From the NCBI GenBank assembly GCA_015232395.1, contig JADFZT010000003.1, forward strand, positions 89,074 through 153,073: 64,000 bases of DNA, given 5' to 3'. The notes under the pieces were generated by a model that saw only the letters and a program-made list of their open reading frames with translations, was not told where the DNA came from and searched no databases. This stretch comes from Magnetococcales bacterium. Lineage in GTDB: Bacteria > Pseudomonadota > Magnetococcia > Magnetococcales > JADFZT01. This document shows positions 62,055 to 64,000 of this stretch, piece after piece (within the stretch, counting starts at the first letter, position 1; every line of letters begins with the position of its first letter). A program made the translations under genes and the position numbers.

Positions 62055-63851
62055 ATGGCCGGCTACGAACATCAGCTTAAGCGCAACCAACTCCTCCAGG
62101 AAGTTCTCAACTCCGTTCTTAAATTTTCCTTGGAGCCCCTCTCCCTGGAATCCTTCCTGGAGCACACCCTCGACCTGCTCCTGGGTATCCCTCAGCTGGC
62201 GCTGGATGCCAAGGGGGCGATTTTCCTGGCGGACGAAAAAAATCAAATCCTGCACATGGCCGCCCAACGGAGCCTACCCGAAAGCCTCCAATCCGCCTGT
62301 GGGCGGGTTCCCTTTGGCAAATGCCTCTGTGGTCGGGCGGCGGAGAGTGCAACCGTGCTTTTTTCCGATCATCTGGATGATCGCCACGACATCCGCTACA
62401 CCGGGATTCAAAACCACGGCCACTACTGCATTCCCATCCTCTCCGGTGACAAAACCCTGGGGGTCATCAACCTCTACGTCCGCCCCGGTCACGCCACCGA
62501 CAAACAGGAAGTGGATTTTCTCCAGGCCATTACCCACACCCTGGCTGGCGTGATCGAACGCAAACGGGCGGAAGAGGCCCTGATCAAGGCCCGTGAAGAT
62601 CTGGATTCCATCGTCCGCAAGCAGACCACCAAAAATATTTTTAACCGCACCATCATCCACCGAATTTTTGATCTTTGGGACCGGGGAGGCCAAGGGGAGC
62701 GGTGGCCTGCCCCCTCTTTTACCGATATCAAATTGATATTGGAGACCATTTTTTTCGCCAGCCTCAAACAAAAAGAGGAAAACCCCATCAAGGTAAGCGT
62801 CTCCCTGGTGGAGTCGATGGCCCTGCTGGACGAAGTGGCCGCCTACGACGGTATGACCGTTTTGTTCGACCACCCCTTCCCCTTTACGGCTGACACGCTG
62901 GTCAATCTCTCCCCCGCCTTTGACCCCAGCACCACCTCCCTGGTGGTGATGCCCGAAGATGGCACTCCGGGCCGGTTGGAAATTCATGGCGCGATCTATT
63001 TTTCCGCCCGTGGGCTCCACCGCTTCGATGCCCTGACCTTTGCCCGCACCCCCCTGGATATCTTTACCGTAGCCGCCAAAAAAGCCGGGCATCTGCTGAT
63101 CTTCCGGGGCAACGATGTCATTGGCCGCTACGCTTCCGGGGTCTTTTGCGAGCCCACCAGCCTCCCCTTTACGGAAAGCCCCATGGCTTGGAACCTTCTC
63201 AAGGTAGTGCGGGGTCATCCGGAGTTTCGGGAGCTGGACATGGGCTATTGGCAGGTCTATCGGGATCTGATTGATCGCCTGTTGCTGGAAACCGCCAGAC
63301 GCGGCCAGGGAGGAGCCATCCTCTGGATGCCCGAGGCGTTACTGGAACATTCCACCGCTTTTTCCGACCCCAAATTCCGTCTGACCAAACGCCCCGATGG
63401 CGCCCAACTCATTGGCCGCTACCGTCACCTGGAAGAACGACTGGAAGCGGGGGAGCCGGGAGCGGATTTCCACCGCCTGAAGCAGGAACTCGCCCTCCAC
63501 AAAAAACATCTGATCGACCTGGTGGAACTCCTGGCCCATTTTTCCCGGGTGGATGGGGCCTTGATTCTCTCCGACCGACTGCAACCCATCTCCTTCGGAA
63601 CCCTGATCACCGCCCCTCCCTGGAAAGGGCAGGTCATTTCCTGGCTGGAGGAGCGGCTTTTTCCATCGGTCCATGTGGATTTCAACCGATTTGGCTCCCG
63701 ACACACCTCCGCCGTCAACCTGATTGGCCAATGTCCCGGAGCCATCGCCTTCGTCATCTCCCAGGATGGCCCCATCGCTGGCATCACCCGCAAAAATGAA
63801 AACACCATCTACTGGTGGCCCGACTGCCTCTCCAAACTGTGGGATGCCTGA
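62055..63851 (+). CDS. GAF protein with DACNV/DisA_N-like C-terminal region
   Basis: 598 residues, soluble. GAF domain (about 15-185) with GKCLCGRAA and HGHYCIPI, then a coiled coil (KRAEEALIKAREDLDSIV), a middle domain starting SFTDIKLILETIFFASLKQKEENPIKVSVSLV that resembles the DACNV sensor domain, and a C-terminal domain with DGALILSDRLQPISFGTLI (Asp500) and GSRHTSAVNLIGQCPGAIA / FVISQDGPIAGITR. The DGA and RH features are those of the diadenylate cyclase (DisA_N) fold, but the usual RHR reads R549-H550-T551. Either an atypical c-di-AMP synthase or a sensor built on that fold. AGGAGG precedes the ATG. Confidence 0.7.
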   Translation: MAGYEHQLKRNQLLQEVLNSVLKFSLEPLSLESFLEHTLDLLLGIPQLALDAKGAIFLADEKNQILHMAAQRSLPESLQSACGRVPFGKCLCGRAAESATVLFSDHLDDRHDIRYTGIQNHGHYCIPILSGDKTLGVINLYVRPGHATDKQEVDFLQAITHTLAGVIERKRAEEALIKAREDLDSIVRKQTTKNIFNRTIIHRIFDLWDRGGQGERWPAPSFTDIKLILETIFFASLKQKEENPIKVSVSLVESMALLDEVAAYDGMTVLFDHPFPFTADTLVNLSPAFDPSTTSLVVMPEDGTPGRLEIHGAIYFSARGLHRFDALTFARTPLDIFTVAAKKAGHLLIFRGNDVIGRYASGVFCEPTSLPFTESPMAWNLLKVVRGHPEFRELDMGYWQVYRDLIDRLLLETARRGQGGAILWMPEALLEHSTAFSDPKFRLTKRPDGAQLIGRYRHLEERLEAGEPGADFHRLKQELALHKKHLIDLVELLAHFSRVDGALILSDRLQPISFGTLITAPPWKGQVISWLEERLFPSVHVDFNRFGSRHTSAVNLIGQCPGAIAFVISQDGPIAGITRKNENTIYWWPDCLSKLWDA

Positions 63852-63934
63852 CGGCCTCTCCTGGCTCAAAAAGATCTTCTCCGTTGAGATATAGCAATTC
63901 AAATCAAGAATTGGACATATGCTGCTGTACTTTT

Positions 63935-63964
63935 TCTGTCATTCCCGCGAATGCGGGAATCCAG
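63935..63964. repeat. REP-like palindrome
   Basis: TCATTCCCGCGAATGCGGGAATCCAG contains a perfect ATTCCCGC/GCGGGAAT inverted repeat with a four-base loop (split: ATTCCCGC GAAT GCGGGAAT). This palindrome type is scattered in many proteobacterial genomes between genes. The remaining right edge (63852-64000) has nothing else recognisable. Confidence 0.7.
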
Positions 63965-64000
63965 GGGGGCTGGCGCGAACCTTTCCAAAATCTTGTATCA

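Overview
The window (about 57% G+C by eye, both strands densely coded) looks like chromosome of a signalling-rich, probably motile alphaproteobacterial-type Gram-negative. The neighbourhood ribF-ileS-lspA-lipoprotein-M16-M16 is one I associate with Alphaproteobacteria, and the density of hybrid kinases, chemoreceptor genes and MSHA-like pseudopilins recalls magnetotactic Magnetococcales. The lineage is an inference: no rRNA or diagnostic marker is present. All calls rest on reading motifs and gene order; no database search was run.

Layout. 1-9.1 kb: the first codons of a gene leaving the left edge, a small secreted Gly/Tyr-rich protein, a membrane sensor with an HBM-like/HAMP architecture and no output domain, a five-gene MSHA-like minor-pilin operon ending in a repeat-bearing 627-residue protein, and an NhaC antiporter. 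9.1-35.3 kb, nearly all on the minus strand: a large signal-transduction island. At its heart is a Wsp-like chemosensory operon (metF, CheR-TPR, double CheW, chemoreceptor, CheA-REC, CheB, REC-histidine kinase). Upstream lie two large hybrid kinases, a fusion of a CheB-like module with a kinase, and a Cph1/Rcp1-like kinase-regulator pair; downstream lie another hybrid kinase and a probable 6S RNA gene. 35.5-42 kb: small housekeeping and accessory genes (HD hydrolase, Nudix, DUF486, YgjP-like metalloprotease, guanine-deaminase-like protein, orphan response regulator, a 44-residue small protein, a Cys-rich MerR regulator). 42.3-50.4 kb: a minus-strand metabolic operon pyrG-kdsA-gcvT-(HicB-like)-gcvPA-gcvPB-eno. 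50.8-59.3 kb: two M16 peptidases flanking a 93-bp tandem repeat array, a lipoprotein, lspA, ileS and ribF. 59.8-64 kb: a PpiD-like periplasmic chaperone and a GAF protein whose C-terminus resembles diadenylate cyclase domains.

How it may work together (inference). The chemoreceptor, CheW-CheW, CheA-REC, CheR-TPR and CheB set has the composition of Wsp/alternative-function systems, but the output position held by a GGDEF regulator in Wsp is held by a REC-histidine kinase, so signal probably continues into a phosphorelay. MetF, translationally coupled to CheR, could support methyl supply for receptor methylation. At least fifteen receiver domains and six HisKA-type kinases sit within about 30 kb. 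Several domains have lost catalytic residues (the CheB-like esterase, two Hpt-like tails, one receiver), which suggests scaffold or sensing roles.

The most noteworthy items are the catalytically altered CheB-kinase fusion, a Cys/His-marked GAF subfamily shared by three proteins, the GAF/DAC-like protein at the right end, the duplicated Cys/His motif in the pilus-associated protein, and the probable 6S RNA with its terminator.
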